Shown piece after piece: positions 61,283 through 62,570 of a stretch of 62,570 nucleotides of DNA (position 1 is its first letter; every line of letters starts with the position of its first letter). Source of the DNA: Proteobacteria bacterium SG_bin4. GTDB taxonomy: Bacteria > Pseudomonadota > Gammaproteobacteria > Burkholderiales > Nitrosomonadaceae. The notes beneath the pieces were generated by a model, which worked only from the letters and a program-made list of their open reading frames with translations, was not told where the DNA came from and ran no database searches. Made by a program: the position numbers and the translations under genes. The stretch is taken from assembly GCA_002083395.1 (NCBI GenBank), contig LWDH01000022.1, positions 1-62,570 on the forward strand, in the 5' to 3' direction.

Positions 61283-62570
61283 ATGAGCGAGCATTTGAAC
61301 AGTCTTGATTTATCCGGTCTTGCCGAAGCTTACGATCTGGAATGCAAAGCAGCCCAAGGCCGGAATGGGCGAGGAGAGCTGCCGGAAGATTTTTGGAAGA
61401 GCTATAGCGCCATGGCAAATGCCGATGGCGGCATTATCTTGCTGGGCGTGCAGGAAAAGCCGCGAGGACATTTTCAAGCATTGGGATTGGCCGATGTTGA
61501 ACGCGTTCGAAAGGCTCTGTGGGATAACCTGCATAACCGGAAACAGATTAGTGTCAATTTGCTGAACGAAGTTGATATTCAAGAAATTAAGATTGATGGT
61601 AAAACTGTGTTGCGTGTTCAGGTGCCGCGTGCTTCTCGTCAATCGAAGCCCGTCTATATCGGTAGTAACCCCCTTGGCGGCACCTACTTGCGACGTTACG
61701 AAGGCGATTATCTGGCTGACGATGAAACGGTGCGCCGTATGCTTGCCGAACGTGTGGAGGATTCGCGGGACGAGCAGGTACTGAAAGGGTTCGATTTTTC
61801 CGATCTGGATATGGAGACGGTGGCGGCTTACCGGAACCGTTTTGCGGCGGTTAAGCCTGGGCACCCGTGGACTGATTTACTTGTAGCCGAATTCCTGGAG
61901 CGGATCGGTGCTGCTGGCAAGAATCGCGAGGAAGACTATTCAGGCATCCGGCTGGCTGGCCTGCTGATGTTTGGCCGCGGCGAAGTTATCCGTGATGCTT
62001 TGCCGCATTACATGGTGGATTATCAGGAGCGCCCGGAAGCTAGAGCGGAGAAACGCTGGATCGACCGTTTGGTACCCGATGGCAGTTGGTCTGGGAATAT
62101 CTACGATTTTTTTCGCAAGGTGTATCAGAAGCTGACTGCCGATCTGAAAGTACCATTTCAGCTTCAGGATGGACAGCGAGTGGAAGATACTCCGGTGCAT
62201 GAAGCTTTGCGCGAAGCCTTGGTCAATACGCTGATCCATGCAGATTTTACCGGCCGGGTTTCGGTGCTTGTCGTGAAGCGGCCGGATATGTTTGGTTTCC
62301 GCAATCCCGGGTTGATGCGAATATCACCCGAGTTGGCGATTCAGGGCAGAAATAGCGATTGCCGGAATCGCCGGTTACAAACGATGTTTCAATTGGTTGG
62401 TTATGGTGACCATGCGGGATCGGGTATTCCCAAGATTTATAGCAACTGGGCCAATCGGCATTGGCGGCGTCCGGTATTGTATGAGTTACGCGAGCCTGAG
62501 CAAACTTTGATGGAGCTGCGAATGAGCAGCCTGGTTCCAGAAGAAGCCATTGCCGAATTGGAAGCTCATT
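61283..62570 (+). CDS. AlbA-type ATP-binding / RecG-like helper protein, cut by window end
   Basis: At least 429 residues, running off the window. The start is ATG 61283, 17 bases after hsdS. The N-terminal region LECKAAQGRNGRGELPEDFW, then SYSAMANADGGIILLGVQEK, is the AlbA_2/Schlafen-like putative DNA-binding domain. Further on, VHEALREALVNTLIHADF, VLVVKRPDMFGFRNPGL and GDHAGSGIPKIY match the GHKL-like C-terminal region of the ATP-binding family often named putative transcriptional regulator. Such genes often ride in type I restriction loci. Its role is unknown; a guess is control or accessory defence. Confidence 0.88.
   Translation, partial: MSEHLNSLDLSGLAEAYDLECKAAQGRNGRGELPEDFWKSYSAMANADGGIILLGVQEKPRGHFQALGLADVERVRKALWDNLHNRKQISVNLLNEVDIQEIKIDGKTVLRVQVPRASRQSKPVYIGSNPLGGTYLRRYEGDYLADDETVRRMLAERVEDSRDEQVLKGFDFSDLDMETVAAYRNRFAAVKPGHPWTDLLVAEFLERIGAAGKNREEDYSGIRLAGLLMFGRGEVIRDALPHYMVDYQERPEARAEKRWIDRLVPDGSWSGNIYDFFRKVYQKLTADLKVPFQLQDGQRVEDTPVHEALREALVNTLIHADFTGRVSVLVVKRPDMFGFRNPGLMRISPELAIQGRNSDCRNRRLQTMFQLVGYGDHAGSGIPKIYSNWANRHWRRPVLYELREPEQTLMELRMSSLVPEEAIAELEAH

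Noticed and set aside
1..62570. CRISPR array, tRNA or rRNA genes
   Set aside because: No regularly spaced repeats and no tRNA cloverleaf or rRNA sequence noticed; a covariance search would be needed to exclude small RNAs.

Overview
This looks like a chromosomal window from a betaproteobacterium of moderate GC. The best fit is an ammonia oxidiser of the Nitrosomonas group. That placement is inference from the mix seen here: uvrA/MFS/ssb gene order, PEP-CTERM proteins, a hypCDE-hypX maturation cluster, an abundant-type porin, and small IS-derived elements. No rRNA, tRNA or CRISPR was recognised.

Region 1 (about 1.2-20.6 kb, all minus strand) is the most unusual part. The head is five tightly coupled genes: a TonB-dependent receptor, a periplasmic YfiR-type protein, a membrane hybrid histidine kinase whose periplasmic part resembles the CHASE8-type domain of YfiN, a REC-PAS-GGDEF-EAL protein, and an HDOD-REC-GGEEF protein. 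Downstream, after a 170-bp gap with an inverted repeat, come two copies of a three-gene module receptor-receptor-YfiR. In total there are five receptors, three YfiR proteins and three signalling proteins. The reading offered is an outer-membrane-to-c-di-GMP relay in which YfiR acts on a hybrid kinase instead of directly on a diguanylate cyclase.

Region 2 (20.8-25.5 kb) holds an ABC exporter, a TraB-family membrane protein, a PEP-CTERM protein and a small lipoprotein. Region 3 (25.5-29.8 kb) is hypC-hypD-hypE-hypX, which makes the NiFe-hydrogenase active-site ligands; no hydrogenase subunit is present. Region 4 (29.8-34.8 kb) concerns the envelope: two L,D-transpeptidases flank an Lpp-like lipoprotein ending in lysine, followed by a porin and two unknown genes. 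Region 5 (34.8-42.2 kb) is housekeeping: glycerate kinase, uvrA, a YajR-like MFS carrier, ssb and an HDOD protein.

Region 6 (42.4-56.2 kb) is mixed: a FecR-like lipoprotein, an HNH/SEC-C nuclease, an MgtE-like transporter, a VOC protein, a RoxA/peroxidase-like dihaem lipoprotein, a PEP-CTERM protein, a tandem M14 peptidase pair, DUF4156, ppiC and metY. Region 7 (56.3 kb to the end) is a type I restriction island: hsdR, a DUF559 gene bracketed by two repeat copies, hsdS carrying an in-frame repeat insertion, and an AlbA-type ATP-binding gene that runs off the window. hsdM is not in view.

Two families of short transposon-like elements with perfect or near-perfect terminal inverted repeats and target duplications are scattered through the window.
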